From JBKJZO01 sp046715235 (GTDB taxonomy: Bacteria; Actinomycetota; Actinomycetes; BP-191), in contig JBKJZO010000155.1 in assembly GCA_046715235.1 (NCBI GenBank), forward strand, positions 1-15,632: a stretch of DNA of 15,632 nt. The letters are read 5' to 3'. Of the stretch, positions 6,930 to 14,119 are shown piece after piece. How positions within the stretch are numbered: position 1 is the stretch's first letter; every line of letters begins with the position of its first letter. Both the position numbers and the translations under genes were made by a program. The notes beneath the pieces are model-generated. The model searched no databases and had not been told where the DNA came from. It saw only the letters and a list, made by a program, of their open reading frames with translations.

Positions 6930-8355
6930 AGGCGGGCAGGGGTATGGCGACTGTCGGGTCGCCGAGGATGACCGTGCTCTGCCGGTCCATCCACGCGAGC
7001 TTCGTGTAGACCGCGGCCGTCACGCTGTCGCCCGGCCGCACCATCTCGCCGAACTCGCGCACCGCGCGCTCGTGCGCGCTGGCCAGCTCCCCAATGTGCT
7101 TGTACGGCCCCTCGAACGCGAGCCCCACCGGCTTGCCGGAGCAGAGGCCGTCGTAGATGGCGGACACGATGCTGTCGGTCAGCGGTTGACCGGTGAACGG
7201 CGACGCGAGAGTCCAGTCGAACGTCGGCTCGACGTGGCCGATGAACACCCGCGCCGGACTCGCCGCACCGAGCAGCGCCGTCGGCAGGGGCGCGACACGC
7301 GAGCCGAGTCCAGCGACGCCGCGCAACGTCTTGTCGACCATCGAGCCATCGCGAACCAGCCCGGCGAAAGCGCTGGGCGTGACTGCCCCCGCGGAACAGC
7401 AGGCATGCGCGTACCAGATCGCGCCGTCGGGCTGCCAGCGCGCGAGCATCGCGTCGACATCGAGCGTCGCATGCAGGCCGTCGACAAGCAGTCCGAGCGA
7501 CGCGGCCATCTCGTCTGGCTTGTCGAGGGGCCCGGTCATGCCGTGACTGGTCGTTGTGATGAGCGACGGCGTGTTCGAGGCGAGTACGTCGACGAGCTGC
7601 GCGGCCGTGGCCGTAGCCTCCCCGCCATCGACGAAGGTCGCGGCCGGCATCTCGTTGTCGTCCGCGAAACGGCCGGCGACCTTCGCCGCGATCTGCCCGC
7701 GCATCAACGTGGTGATGTCAGTGCCGCCGTGATCGACCGACCAGACGACCGGTGCGTCGTACCGCGTCTTCGACGAAGCCCAGCCGTCGAGCAGCGCACC
7801 GATGTAGTTCTCGAGCGCACTGCCGGTCAGGTGCAGGCGCCCGACGTGCCGGCCTGCGCTGAGCTGATACTGCAGGCCCCACGGGAGTACGTCGGGCCCG
7901 CCGTACAGCAGCAGGTACATCGGCAGCTTGCCGCTGCCGATACCCGGCGGCGAGCCACTGATCGCCACGTCGTTGCCCGCTGCGTAGTCGCGAAGGGACG
8001 TGACGGCGGTGACCGCGCCGGCTCGGTAGCGCAGGACCCGCGCCGCCGGCTGCCGCGCTGCCAAGAGCGCCCGGATCGGCTCCGGCGCGTCGTCGGCTCG
8101 GGCCCGCGCTTCGACCGGGATGCCTTCGTTCTCGGGCAGCACCAGGCCCCACCCGATGCGCGGGTCGGAGAAGTCGGCTGGATCGGCTGCCGCCTCGGGA
8201 CGCATGAACTTCTTCACGCCGAGCAGCGCCTGGCCGCCGATCCCCCAGCGTTTCGCCTCTCCGAGCTCGCCAGTCACGTCCTCGCCGGTCCACGCGTTCG
8301 CCTGCACCGACAGCGGCAGCCCGACACCGGCGAACGCGGAGACCTCGAGGGTCAC
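6928..8355 (-). CDS. C25/caspase-like cysteine protease, last gene of the operon
   Basis: 475 residues from GTG 8355, which overlaps the CHAT gene stop (GTGA). The longer reading back to 8607 adds only Arg/Gly-rich antisense-like residues. The first 90 residues carry short Gly/Trp motifs (AKRWGIGGQALLGVKKFM; DPRIGWGLVLPENEG) that I do not recognise. The protease part shows MYLLLYGGPDVLPW (about 146-159), HVGRLHLTG (about 170-178), a catalytic histidine in SLITTTSHGMTGP (His271), cysteines in WYAHACCSAG (Cys319/320) and a terminal STVILGDPTVAIPLP. The GGP...VGRL...HG...C...LGDP order matches gingipain-type C25 peptidases and the separate gene at 961-2589. It has no signal peptide and is expected to be cytoplasmic. 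It is probably the executioner or processing partner of the two CHAT proteins, which is inference. Confidence 0.8.
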   Translation of the reverse strand: MTLEVSAFAGVGLPLSVQANAWTGEDVTGELGEAKRWGIGGQALLGVKKFMRPEAAADPADFSDPRIGWGLVLPENEGIPVEARARADDAPEPIRALLAARQPAARVLRYRAGAVTAVTSLRDYAAGNDVAISGSPPGIGSGKLPMYLLLYGGPDVLPWGLQYQLSAGRHVGRLHLTGSALENYIGALLDGWASSKTRYDAPVVWSVDHGGTDITTLMRGQIAAKVAGRFADDNEMPAATFVDGGEATATAAQLVDVLASNTPSLITTTSHGMTGPLDKPDEMAASLGLLVDGLHATLDVDAMLARWQPDGAIWYAHACCSAGAVTPSAFAGLVRDGSMVDKTLRGVAGLGSRVAPLPTALLGAASPARVFIGHVEPTFDWTLASPFTGQPLTDSIVSAIYDGLCSGKPVGLAFEGPYKHIGELASAHERAVREFGEMVRPGDSVTAAVYTKLAWMDRQSTVILGDPTVAIPLPA

Positions 8356-9680
8356 TTCGTGCCGGCCTCGAGTTCGGCGATCTTCGCCTCGATCTCCGCG
8401 CGCAAACTCGCCGGGGCATCGGGCGGCAGCTGCGACCTGAGGGTCCGCAGCAGCTCCAGCGTCAGGGAGTCGGCGGTCGTCGTACCGGCTCGCTTGTCCA
8501 GGTTCGCCTGAAACGCGGTCGGCCGCACGTACAGGATCGGCAGTGTCCACTGCTTGGTCGACTTGGCCGCCGCCTTGAAAGGCGAGCCGTCCTGGTGGCT
8601 CTCGCACAAGCGCCGGCGGGGCTCGACCATCAGCGACGCCCAGTCGATCTCGCCGACCGCGCCATCGGCCTCGACGACCCTCTGCACGGCCGCCACTAGG
8701 CCAGGGTAAAAGCCGCCGGACAGGTTCACCGCGTCCTCAGGCACGACTGGCTCGCGCATGGCGATGGACGCGGAGAACGGACCGCGGTTGACCAGGTCGC
8801 GCGCCAGCGAGTGCACAGTGCCGACTGGCGAGCCGACGTCGCAGCAGTTGAGCATCGCGAGCCACGTCGGCTCCGCCGGGTTGCTGAGCTCGTTGATCTG
8901 GTGCGGCTCGAGCAGCACCGACCGCAGCGGTGCGCCCGCCACCCAGTCCGCGGCCGTCGCCAGCTGGAGGTGCGGTCCGTCCTCGAGCGACCCGTGGCAG
9001 AAGGCGTGCAGTACGTGCGGCGCGAAGGTCGAAACTCGCTGCTGCAGCTTCGCGATCTCGGTCGGCAACCCTTCGACGGTGATGCGCGGATCGCCGATCG
9101 CGGCGATCTCCTGATGCAGCTCCTCCTCGCTGACGAGGACGAGCACCTCGATCGGGAACGCCGCCGCGGACAGCGCCTGCCAGATCTGCCGCCACTCGGG
9201 AGCGGCCGGAATGTTCAGGCACGACAGCAGCAGCGCGACACGCAACGGCGGGCGGAACGCCCGTACGCCGGCCGTTCCGTCGACTGCCTGCACCAGCCTG
9301 CTGACAGGCCAGCGCGCGTCGAGCGAGAGGAAGTCGTCGGACGGCGAGCAGAGCATCTCCCAGGGCACGGACTCGGCGAGTCCTTGCCCGCGCAACTCGA
9401 CGTACAGCTGCCGGGCCGGGGCCGCCGGGGTGATCGAGTGCTTGAGCTCGAGATCGATGTCCGGGTGCGCCGTGAGTTTGTCGAACAGGAAACGGCCGGC
9501 GGTGAGCACGCTGTCGGCGGTCATGGGATCGCTGGCCAGGTTGACCAGCTCGGGCTCGGTGCCGTTGCACTGCATGATGGCAACGCCGTCCGCAGCGGGC
9601 TCCTCCAGCGACAGCATGAGCTGCGGGTCGCCAGCGGCGGTCAGCAACGGTGTCACCCGCACGACCATTCGGGCGGTCAT
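8352..9680 (-). CDS. CHAT-domain cysteine protease, catalytic pair intact
   Basis: 442 residues from ATG 9680, which overlaps the preceding gene's stop (ATGA); the open frame upstream to 9824 has no protein-like content. CHAT (caspase HetF associated with TPRs) features are clear: the LYVELRGQGLAESVPWEML segment followed by SPSDDFLSL...WPVSRLV (about 92-129), the strand LRVALLLSCLN, the histidine motif HVLHAFCHGSLEDGPHLQL (His229), and the cysteine motif TWLAMLNCCDVGSP (Cys279/280). After these come the helix SLARDLVNRG and the FYPGLVAAVQ helix near the end of the fold. The C-terminal 75 residues end in a helical, coiled-coil-like stretch (LRAEIEAKIAELEAGTK). There are no TPRs, signal peptide or membrane span. 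Known CHAT proteases act in CRISPR-associated and gasdermin-type defence, where they cleave a partner. The substrate here is unknown. Confidence 0.87.
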   Translation of the reverse strand: MTARMVVRVTPLLTAAGDPQLMLSLEEPAADGVAIMQCNGTEPELVNLASDPMTADSVLTAGRFLFDKLTAHPDIDLELKHSITPAAPARQLYVELRGQGLAESVPWEMLCSPSDDFLSLDARWPVSRLVQAVDGTAGVRAFRPPLRVALLLSCLNIPAAPEWRQIWQALSAAAFPIEVLVLVSEEELHQEIAAIGDPRITVEGLPTEIAKLQQRVSTFAPHVLHAFCHGSLEDGPHLQLATAADWVAGAPLRSVLLEPHQINELSNPAEPTWLAMLNCCDVGSPVGTVHSLARDLVNRGPFSASIAMREPVVPEDAVNLSGGFYPGLVAAVQRVVEADGAVGEIDWASLMVEPRRRLCESHQDGSPFKAAAKSTKQWTLPILYVRPTAFQANLDKRAGTTTADSLTLELLRTLRSQLPPDAPASLRAEIEAKIAELEAGTK

Positions 9681-11077
9681 GACGGCACCGTTCCCTGGGT
9701 CTCGCCGCGCTCGGTGTGCACGTGCCGCGCGAGCAGTTCGGTCACGCTGCGCAATGCGACTTCCGCGTCGCTGGTGGAGACGCTGGAGATCGCTTCCTCC
9801 TTGCGCCCGCCGACGTCGAGCCACTTGGCCTGCACCCGCTCCACGAGCCGGGTGGTGGACGCGAGCCAGGCCGGCGTCTCCTCCGAATCGATGAGTTGCT
9901 GGGTCTCGGCGGCGAACACGCTGCTCGACCCGTCCTCGGTCAGCAGGTCGTCGCCCGACGCCGAGTCCGGGAACTCGTCGACGAGTCGCGGATGCGCCCA
10001 GTACGTCACCGACGGCGTACGCGGCGGTGGCGTCGGTGGCCCGCTCCGGTAGAGAAAACCGTACGCCGCGCCGGCGTCGGCGAACTCCGGGTCGTCGTTG
10101 GAGTCGTGTTCCCGCACGAAGCCGGGGCCGTTGCGCGCGAAGCTGTCACCGAGCTCGCGCAGCGCGGTCTGCGAGTAGTTGTGCGGCGGTCCGGAGACGG
10201 CGTACGACCACGCGCCGATCTGCGTCATCAGCGAGCAGGTCTGGCCGAGGCCGACGAAACGCGAGTAATCGCTGTCGGTGTTCACCAGCGGCGACGACGA
10301 GAACGCCATCGCGCCCCGGTCACCGGACAGGTAGCCGTGACAAATGAAGTGCAGGACGTCGACGCCGCGGCCGTGCAGCGCATCGCGGATCCACAGCAGC
10401 CACGGGTTGGTGATGTCGTAAGAGTCGTCGAGGTCGGGCACTCGGCGCGGCAGCGCATAGCGCTCGGCCTCCTGCGGGTCGTAGACGATGGTCTGGCCCC
10501 GGATCGCGTCGGCTCCAGCCTTCACCTGCGGGTAGAACATGCTGTCGGCAAACAGGTGCAGTGTCGTACGACGAGGGACGGCCTCGGCGATCTGGCGAGC
10601 AAGGCGCAGGAGCACTCCGCCCGCATCAAATCCCGTCTTGGCCATCGGGCTCGTCGCGCAGAGCACGACGTCGAGGGTGTCGAGAGCCGCGCGCGGCCGA
10701 AGCGTGTAGTACGGCAGCCGGATGACCGCCCGTTGCACGATCGGCGTGAGCCAGGCTTCCCATGGCATCAGCGCCAGGTAGCCGCACGGCGTCGTCAGCT
10801 CCAACCACACCGACGGGCGATCGCCGACGACATCGAGATGCGCCGCGATGGCATCCGCGACGTACTGCGGCAGCTCGCGCATTCCCTCGACAGCTGAGAG
10901 CGCGTGGGCTCCGCGGGCGAGACCGAGCTCGCTCGTCGGACAGGTAACGATCGGGATTACCTCTCCCGTGCCGATCTGGAACTCCAACTCGACCACTGCG
11001 CTCGAGCGGTCCCGGGTGCGAACCAGCCGAATGCGCAGGACAGCCAGGTCATTCTCGCGGCGCAGCATCATCGCCAT
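9677..11077 (-). CDS. CHAT-like protein lacking the catalytic cysteine (putative pseudoprotease or sensor)
   Basis: 466 residues from ATG 11077, with AAGGGCGG upstream as ribosome binding site. It shows the CHAT N-terminal strand and helix VWLELTTPCGYLALMPWEAWLTP (about 90-112), the Rossmann-like strand LDVVLCATSP, and the histidine motif VDVLHFICHGYLSGDRGAMAFSS (His247). Where the family has LSACxSG, this protein reads LMTQIGAWSYAVSGPP (about 283-298) with no cysteine; the nearest, Cys281, sits at the start of that strand. A helix (YSQTALRELGDSFARNGPGFV) follows as in the intact neighbour. The last 110 residues are acidic and Pro-rich, ending in a helical region (ETQQLIDSEETPAWLASTTRLVERVQAKW). 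It is probably a non-catalytic scaffold, sensor or regulator of the intact CHAT protein. Confidence 0.75.
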   Translation of the reverse strand: MAMMLRRENDLAVLRIRLVRTRDRSSAVVELEFQIGTGEVIPIVTCPTSELGLARGAHALSAVEGMRELPQYVADAIAAHLDVVGDRPSVWLELTTPCGYLALMPWEAWLTPIVQRAVIRLPYYTLRPRAALDTLDVVLCATSPMAKTGFDAGGVLLRLARQIAEAVPRRTTLHLFADSMFYPQVKAGADAIRGQTIVYDPQEAERYALPRRVPDLDDSYDITNPWLLWIRDALHGRGVDVLHFICHGYLSGDRGAMAFSSSPLVNTDSDYSRFVGLGQTCSLMTQIGAWSYAVSGPPHNYSQTALRELGDSFARNGPGFVREHDSNDDPEFADAGAAYGFLYRSGPPTPPPRTPSVTYWAHPRLVDEFPDSASGDDLLTEDGSSSVFAAETQQLIDSEETPAWLASTTRLVERVQAKWLDVGGRKEEAISSVSTSDAEVALRSVTELLARHVHTERGETQGTVPS

Positions 11078-11078
11078 G

Positions 11079-12407
11079 TCAGCCGCCCTTGGAGATCTGG
11101 TCGAGCAGCATCCAGTGCGTCGCTTCGTTGCTGATGTCGCCGTGCCCGCTGATCACCGCGGACGATTCGACACCGACGACGCGCACTCCCGGGGCCGGCG
11201 CGGCGTACGCCTCGGACGGCAACTCCGCCGGTACGACGACCGCCTCGGCTCCCACGCCGCCCGGCCCGAAACCGCCGAGTGCGGCGTACCGGTTAGGGGC
11301 TCCGGCGATCTGCGCCTCACCAAGGTCTGACTTCCGGCGCGCGGCCAGGTGGAAGAACTTGGTGAGCGGCGCGTCATGTTTGCTGAACGTGGTCATGATC
11401 GGCTGGTCGGTGCGCGTCAGCGCCGGCCGGTAGCCGCCTGGGTGGCCGTCGCCGTCGGCGTCGGTGGCGAAGGCCAGGTGCGACATCGCCGGCTGGAGCA
11501 GCAGCACCGAGTCCACGTTGCGTGAGTGCGGCTTCGCGGCGAGAGCCGAAAGGACGACCTTGCCGCCGTACGAGTGCCCGACCAGGTGCACCCGGGCGTC
11601 GCCCGCGGCGAGAAGTGACTCGAGCAGATCGGCGACACCGCGTCCGCCGACTCGACCCGCCCGGTCCTTCATGAGCAGCACAGTCGCCAGCCGGACGAGG
11701 TTGCGCGGGTCAAGCTTCTCGAAGAAGCCGGCGACCTGCGGTCCTTGGGAGCCCTCGTCAGCGAACCCGAAGTCGTCCCCCACGGCTTTGGGATTGATGG
11801 CCGGCACCGCGCGCCACAACGCGAGCACGTCCTCAGGTGCGACGGAGTCGACCGTGCGCAGCTCGTCGCTGCCGGCGAACGCGTCGGCGACGAGGGAGGC
11901 GAGCTCGGTTGCCTCGTCGTCCTCGAGGTCGCCCTCTCGCTGCGCAAGCGCATAGAACCGCGACCGCTGGTCCGCGGGTACGACGCCGGCCACCTCATCG
12001 ACCTCGGCTCGTTCGGTCGCGATCGCGTCGTCGTCGCTCGCTGGTCCGCCGGCGATGTCCGGCTCGCGTTCCCACGGTGCTACGAGCGCCGTCGCGGGCC
12101 AGAAAATACCGACGAGCACGGGCCGGAAGGGCTTGGCGAGTCGGTGTTTGGCCCGCATCGTGGCAAACCCGTCGATGAAGCTGTCGTAGCGGCGCATCGA
12201 CGTGGCCCAGTCGTTGTTCCAGCCGTGCGAGAACACGAACACGTCCGTCGGCTTGTCTCTCGCCACCCCGTCCACGAGGTTCTGAGCCGTCAACGGGCCG
12301 GTGCATACGCCGTCCTTGTCGAACGGGATGATGTAGACGGGAGCGGTGTGACCGCCGTCGAGTTGAAGGACGCGGTACGGCCCACCCGGAGCCAGACGAT
12401 CGGCCAT
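11079..12407 (-). CDS. alpha/beta hydrolase, first gene of the protease operon
   Basis: 442 residues from ATG 12407, chosen because GAGGGGG (12413-12419 on the reverse strand) lies five bases before it. The ATG at 12473 has no such site and lies inside the repeated 61-bp block. The fold is an alpha/beta hydrolase: DVFVFSHGWNND (about 55-66, oxyanion strand), a nucleophile elbow VHLVGHSYGGKVV with Ser279, an acid candidate in MTTFSKHDAPL, and a histidine candidate in VISGHGDISNEATHW near the end. Between the first motif and the elbow lies an unusually long insert of about 200 mostly acidic residues (SDDDAIATERAEVDE; EGDLEDDEATELA), perhaps a lid or partner-binding region. There is no signal peptide. 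It resembles DUF900-type or lipase-like hydrolases; the substrate is unknown. It lies one base before the CHAT-like gene, so it is surely in the same operon. Confidence 0.8.
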   Translation of the reverse strand: MADRLAPGGPYRVLQLDGGHTAPVYIIPFDKDGVCTGPLTAQNLVDGVARDKPTDVFVFSHGWNNDWATSMRRYDSFIDGFATMRAKHRLAKPFRPVLVGIFWPATALVAPWEREPDIAGGPASDDDAIATERAEVDEVAGVVPADQRSRFYALAQREGDLEDDEATELASLVADAFAGSDELRTVDSVAPEDVLALWRAVPAINPKAVGDDFGFADEGSQGPQVAGFFEKLDPRNLVRLATVLLMKDRAGRVGGRGVADLLESLLAAGDARVHLVGHSYGGKVVLSALAAKPHSRNVDSVLLLQPAMSHLAFATDADGDGHPGGYRPALTRTDQPIMTTFSKHDAPLTKFFHLAARRKSDLGEAQIAGAPNRYAALGGFGPGGVGAEAVVVPAELPSEAYAAPAPGVRVVGVESSAVISGHGDISNEATHWMLLDQISKGG

Positions 12408-12456
12408 GACGGCCCCCTCGGGATCGGTAGCCGCAGTGTCCTGCCGGGTTAGGCCC

Positions 12457-12517
12457 GGGTCAACGCTCGACATCGGTTCGGCGCGCGGCTCAACTGAAAC
12501 AGTCGTGTCAGTAGAGC
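12457..12517. repeat. 61-bp imperfect direct repeat, copy A (upstream of the operon)
   Basis: Aligns without gaps to 13030-13090 at 51 of 61 bases by eye: 16 of 16 at the left end (GGGTCAACGCTCGACA), 12 of 20 in the middle, 18 of 20 over the inverted-repeat operator, and 5 of 5 (AGAGC) at the right. The copy sits about 50 bases upstream of the operon's first ATG. Together the two copies flank the GNAT gene in the same orientation. Confidence 0.85.
12493..12512. promoter_or_regulatory. probable second TetR operator, in front of the protease operon
   Basis: ACTGAAACA, spacer GT, then CGTGTCAGT. The right half-site differs at two positions from the perfect TGTTTCAGT of the site before tetR. It lies 85-105 bases upstream of the hydrolase start, a suitable place to control that promoter. 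The weaker symmetry suggests lower affinity for the repressor. Binding is inferred from the match to the tetR-proximal site. Confidence 0.65.
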
Positions 12518-12546
12518 CGTAGAGCTGGCGCTACCTGGCTTCGAGG

Positions 12547-13014
12547 TCAGCCGAGGATCTTCTCGAAGCACCGTGCCGTGTCGTCACCAACCCACTTCCC
12601 GAACGATGGGATCGGCGTGAATCCGGCCGCCGCGTAGAACGCGAGGGCCTCGGGCTGGGGGTCGCCAGCCCTGAGGCGCACGATGCGTACCCCCGCGGTA
12701 CGCGCATGCTCCTCCAAGGCCGCAAGCAGCGCTTGCGCTACGCCAGTGCCTCGGTAGCGAGGCGCGACATACATGACGTCGAGCTCGCCGGCGGCGTCCT
12801 CCAAGGGCGTGATCGCGATACTCCCTACCGGGTGACCGTCGTCTGTGGCGAGCCAGAACCCACCGACCGGCCCGACGAACGTCGCTGGGTCGACCGGGTT
12901 CGGCGCATGGAAGCCATACCGGGCCTGGATCTCGTCCCAGAGCGCATCGCTCATCGCTCGGGCCGCCGGTGCGGCTGGATCGCACGGAGCGACGGTGACG
13001 CGTTCGCGATTCAT
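12547..13014 (-). CDS. GNAT-family N-acetyltransferase
   Basis: 155 residues, normal for a single GNAT domain that transfers acetyl from acetyl-CoA to an amine. The acetyl-CoA-binding motif A is plain: ELDVMYVAPRYRGTGVAQALLAALEEHA (about 77-104, with R-x-x-G-x-G/A-type residues RYRGTGVA). It is followed by a motif-B-like RLRAGDPQPEALAFYAAAGFTPI. Near the N-terminus, MSDALWDEIQARYGF resembles the first helices of the fold. ATG 13014 has no Shine-Dalgarno sequence, so the transcript may be leaderless. The substrate is unknown. It is divergent from tetR, carries the operator in its upstream region and is bracketed by the two 61-bp repeats. It may have entered the locus as a unit. Confidence 0.87.
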   Translation of the reverse strand: MNRERVTVAPCDPAAPAARAMSDALWDEIQARYGFHAPNPVDPATFVGPVGGFWLATDDGHPVGSIAITPLEDAAGELDVMYVAPRYRGTGVAQALLAALEEHARTAGVRIVRLRAGDPQPEALAFYAAAGFTPIPSFGKWVGDDTARCFEKILG

Positions 13015-13029
13015 GGAGTGGAGGTTAAC

Positions 13030-13090
13030 GGGTCAACGCTCGACAGCGGCTTAGCGCACTGCACTACTGAAACAGTTGTTTCAGTAGAGC
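13030..13090. repeat. 61-bp imperfect direct repeat, copy B (between GNAT gene and tetR)
   Basis: Second copy of the block at 12457-12517, same orientation, 573 bases away. It fills most of the 86-base gap between the divergent GNAT and tetR starts, so it carries their control region. The operator here is perfect, which makes this the likely parental copy. Confidence 0.85.
13066..13085. promoter_or_regulatory. probable TetR operator (perfect 9-bp inverted repeat)
   Basis: ACTGAAACA, spacer GT, TGTTTCAGT: both 9-base arms are exactly complementary. The site is 16 bases before the tetR GTG start and 52 bases before the divergent GNAT start. Position and symmetry are those of an autoregulatory TetR-family operator. 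The assignment to this TetR is inferred, not shown. Confidence 0.75.
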
Positions 13091-13100
13091 GGAGGCTCGG

Positions 13101-13685
13101 GTGACGGATTCGGCGGACCAGCCCTCGGCACGGCAACAGGAGTTGCTCGAAGCCGCGTACGAGTGGGTACTGCAGCACGGGCTCAGAGACATGTCGTTAC
13201 GCCCGCTCGCCGAGGACATCGGCACGAGCCCGCGGGTGCTGCTGTACCTGTACGGATCCAAGGACGGGTTGGTGCGGGCATTGCTCGCCCGCGCGCGCTC
13301 GTCCGAACTCGCGCTGCTGGGTGCAGTCCCTGACGGCGCGAGACCGGACGGCGTCGCGGCCGTCGTCCGGTTCACCTGGAGCTGGCTCGCCGATTCTCGG
13401 CACCGGCCGATGCTCCGGCTCTGGGTCGAGGCGTACTCGCGTTCGCTCGTCGAGCCTGACGGGCCATCGGCGCACTTCGCGGCCGACACCGTGCACGACT
13501 GGCTGCGGGTCCTGGCTCGAGCCCAGCCCGCCGCCGTACGCCGGACCAAGCGCGGCCTACGCGAACGCACGTTGGCACTCGGCGTACTACGCGGTGCGCT
13601 GCTCGACCTGCTGGCCACCGGCGACGTCGCGCGCACGACCGGAGCCGTCGAGGCGTACGCCGCCGCTGTCAGCCCGGAGCGGTGA
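13101..13685 (+). CDS. TetR-family transcriptional regulator
   Basis: 194 residues from GTG 13101, with GGAGG at 13091-13095 as ribosome binding site. The N-terminal helix (ARQQELLEAAYEWVLQHGLRDMSLRPLAEDIGTSPRVLLYLYGSKDGLVRALLARA) is a standard TetR DNA-binding domain, with the recognition helix around residues 42-51 and the 'YxSKDGLVRALL' helix after it. The remaining about 130 residues are the helical ligand and dimer domain (AVVRFTWSWLADSRHRPMLRLWVEAYSRSL). TetR proteins usually repress and are released by a small ligand; the ligand is unknown. The operator immediately upstream suggests autoregulation. The related site before the operon suggests it also controls the hydrolase/protease genes and the GNAT gene. 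Confidence 0.9.
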   Translation: MTDSADQPSARQQELLEAAYEWVLQHGLRDMSLRPLAEDIGTSPRVLLYLYGSKDGLVRALLARARSSELALLGAVPDGARPDGVAAVVRFTWSWLADSRHRPMLRLWVEAYSRSLVEPDGPSAHFAADTVHDWLRVLARAQPAAVRRTKRGLRERTLALGVLRGALLDLLATGDVARTTGAVEAYAAAVSPER

Positions 13686-13693
13686 TGTTCCTG

Positions 13694-14002
13694 TCAGAAG
13701 CGGTCGGGGCTGTCCATCTGCCGATAGAACTCGAACGAGGGCGGCGCGGAGACGCCGACCTCGGCCAGGATCTTCGGGATGTCCTGCTGGCCCGCGAAGA
13801 AGGCCTGGAAGCTGGCCTCGTCCGGCCACTCGTCCACGATGATCACCTCGCCACCGTCCGCGCCGGCGCCGAACTGATGGTGGATGGCGCCCTTGGCCTT
13901 CGCGGCTTCGCTGATGTCGATCAGAGTCTGCTCATGTGTGTGGAACACCTGCTCCAAGCGGTTGGGGTCGGCCTTGAATCGGCCGGTGACGATGACGGAC
14001 AT
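13694..14002 (-). CDS. ABM-domain (dimeric alpha/beta-barrel) protein
   Basis: 102 residues from ATG 14002, chosen for the GGGAGG ribosome binding site just upstream. An earlier in-frame start at 14053 adds 17 unlikely residues. The sequence follows the ABM/YgiN-type ferredoxin-like fold: strand MSVIVTGRFK, helix NRLEQVFHTHEQTLIDISEAAK, strand IHHQFGAGADGGEVIIVDEWPDEASFQAFFAG, then a helix and a final strand (SFEFYRQM). Such proteins form dimers and act as cofactor-free monooxygenases on quinone-like compounds, or as small-molecule-binding proteins. The substrate is not evident. It ends eight bases from the convergent tetR stop. No operon partner is seen on its strand inside the window. Confidence 0.8.
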   Translation of the reverse strand: MSVIVTGRFKADPNRLEQVFHTHEQTLIDISEAAKAKGAIHHQFGAGADGGEVIIVDEWPDEASFQAFFAGQQDIPKILAEVGVSAPPSFEFYRQMDSPDRF

Positions 14003-14119
14003 GGCGGCCTCCCGCTCGGATGGTCCTGGCGCTCTGCTGGTGGCCTCAGACAAGCACCGGCCAGTGCGGGTGTCTAGGGAAGGCCCCAGTAGCCCGCGCT
14101 GTTGCGCCGGAGCGACCAG
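14003..14119. other. intergenic gap, upstream of the ABM gene
   Basis: 117 bases between the stop of the oxidase gene and the ABM start, both on the minus strand. I see no clear promoter, hairpin or small gene; the promoter of the ABM gene presumably lies here. Confidence 0.4.

Noticed and set aside
6460..8511. 683-codon plus-strand open frame
   Set aside because: It is antisense to the C25-like protease and the first lipoprotein gene. The translation is Arg/Gly/Asp-rich without domains, as expected for a GC-rich shadow frame.
8811..10897. Long plus-strand open frames (413 and 393 codons)
   Set aside because: They mirror the two CHAT genes and contain no recognisable domain, whereas the minus-strand frames carry His and Cys motifs.
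6735..12407. Bacterial gasdermin gene next to the proteases
   Set aside because: No protein of fitting length with a pore-forming N-terminal domain and short inhibitory tail is found; the lipoproteins have signal peptides and do not fit.
12444..12458. CCGGG-TTAGG-CCCGG hairpin in the operon leader
   Set aside because: A 5-bp stem in GC-rich DNA is common by chance; no attenuator or riboswitch features accompany it.
12408..12473. 22-residue N-terminal extension of the hydrolase from ATG 12473
   Set aside because: No ribosome binding site precedes it, it lies in the repeated control block, and ATG 12407 has GAGGGGG at the right spacing.
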